From Rhodospirillaceae bacterium (GTDB taxonomy: Bacteria > Pseudomonadota > Alphaproteobacteria > Rhodospirillales > Casp-alpha2), in the NCBI GenBank assembly GCA_002706405.1, contig PALN01000043.1, forward strand, positions 1 through 45,217: 45,217 bases of DNA, in the 5' to 3' direction. The translations under genes were made by a program, and so were the position numbers. Every line of letters starts with the position of its first letter. Position 1 is the first letter of the stretch. Shown here piece after piece: positions 44,889 to 45,217 of this stretch. The notes beneath the pieces were generated by a model, which searched no databases, had not been told where the DNA came from, and worked only from the letters and a program-made list of their open reading frames with translations.

Positions 44889-44907
44889 GATAACGATTCT
44901 CAATATC
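44889..44907. promoter_or_regulatory. Fur-box-like sequence
   Basis: GATAACGATTCTCAATATC matches 15 of 19 positions of the classical Fur box. About 150 bp upstream of the repressor start. Iron regulators of alphaproteobacteria often use other sites, so this may be chance. Confidence 0.3.
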
Positions 44908-44991
44908 CTGCCGTTCGGGCCCCCATCCTTCACCAAAAATTGACCTACGGCAACAAAGTGGAATTAGGGGTTAAAGTACACTTTGCCGGAA

Positions 44992-45012
44992 CAATTTAAT
45001 TTAATTGAATAT
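44992..45012 (-). promoter_or_regulatory. Weak sox-type site upstream of the repressor gene
   Basis: On the minus strand ATATTCA-N9-AATTG, preceded by C as in two of the other sites. A loose sigma70-like pair TTGTGA / TAAATT on the same strand spans it. It is 250 bp before the repressor start, so autoregulation would imply a long leader. Confidence 0.35.
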
Positions 45013-45090
45013 GTCTCACAACGGAAAAGTCGCGGCGACCCGTGCAGGGCGGCGCGCGATACCGTGCGATGATCGGGAGATTTTGAGAAA

Positions 45091-45165
<75 letters not shown>

Positions 45166-45217
45166 ATCCGGGAGGTGAAGAGGGGCGGACAATAGTATAG
45201 GGGTTCGGCGATGACAA

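Larger units (their letters stand above)
44743..45090. other. Non-coding stretch upstream of the repressor gene
   Basis: A 348-bp gap between the repressor gene and the tRNA. Open frames across it have no family features. It holds a Fur-box-like sequence (44889-44907), AAAGT-AC-ACTTT (44974-44985) and an ATATTCA-type half-site (44992-45012). The repressor promoter is probably here. Confidence 0.4.

Noticed and set aside
44752-44999. Small plus-strand open frames upstream of the repressor gene
   Set aside because: Pro/Arg/Ser-rich, no ribosome site, and they run over the putative regulatory sites.

Overview
The window comes from a high-GC alphaproteobacterium, most likely a Rhodospirillales-type organism that respires oxygen with an aa3 oxidase and oxidises reduced sulfur. 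The pointers are a GapR/UPF0335 gene (a family largely confined to Alphaproteobacteria), the cox locus with Cox11-type CtaG and DUF983, a class I PhaC and a complete Sox system including SoxCD. Gene density is high. I saw no insertion sequence, phage gene, CRISPR array or broken gene; only threonine synthase is cut by the window edge.

Region 1 (1-9940), terminal oxidase. Two divergent blocks share the 303-bp gap 4982-5284. Rightwards run coxB, coxA, ctaG, coxC, a strong terminator and a DUF983 gene. Leftwards run a 29-residue membrane peptide, a DUF420/CtaM-like protein, a heme-copper-oxidase-like membrane protein that lacks the CuB histidine pair, ctaB, an M32 carboxypeptidase and thrC (partial). 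Heme A synthase and Surf1 are not in the window.

Region 2 (9937-15713), mixed: a GDCCVxC zinc-ribbon protein behind an SLC13-type permease, class I PHA synthase and a methyl-accepting chemotaxis protein.

Region 3 (15791-21214), a regulatory pair (GAF-PP2C-HATPase protein plus STAS protein) directly followed by an Mla/MCE lipid transporter (permease, ATPase, MCE protein, lipoprotein).

Region 4 (21198-29747), housekeeping and transport: TrmA/RlmD-family RNA methyltransferase, gapR, a response regulator with an unknown C-terminal half, a three-gene operon (N-formylglutamate amidohydrolase, GCS2 ligase, Nudix), an EamA exporter, DUF1289, glyoxalase I and an MFS carrier.

Region 5 (29773-44742), a sulfur-oxidation island: YeeE/YedE thiosulfate-type transporter, a spermidine-synthase-like membrane protein (perhaps unrelated), secreted DsrE-like protein, fccB/soxF, soxS, soxXYZA, soxB, soxV, an unknown secreted helical protein, soxW, soxCD and an ArsR repressor of the SqrR/BigR sulfane-sulfur-sensing type. 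SoxYZ carries the sulfur, SoxXA loads it, SoxB hydrolyses off sulfate, SoxCD oxidises the remaining sulfane, and SoxV/SoxW/SoxS feed electrons to keep SoxY and partners active. Electrons can pass through c-type cytochromes to the oxidase of region 1. AT-rich intergenic sites sharing ATATTCA-N9-11-ATGT(G/A) lie upstream of yedE, the dsrE-like gene, soxX, soxC and (weaker) the repressor, suggesting one regulon. A tRNA-Thr(GGU) gene closes the window.
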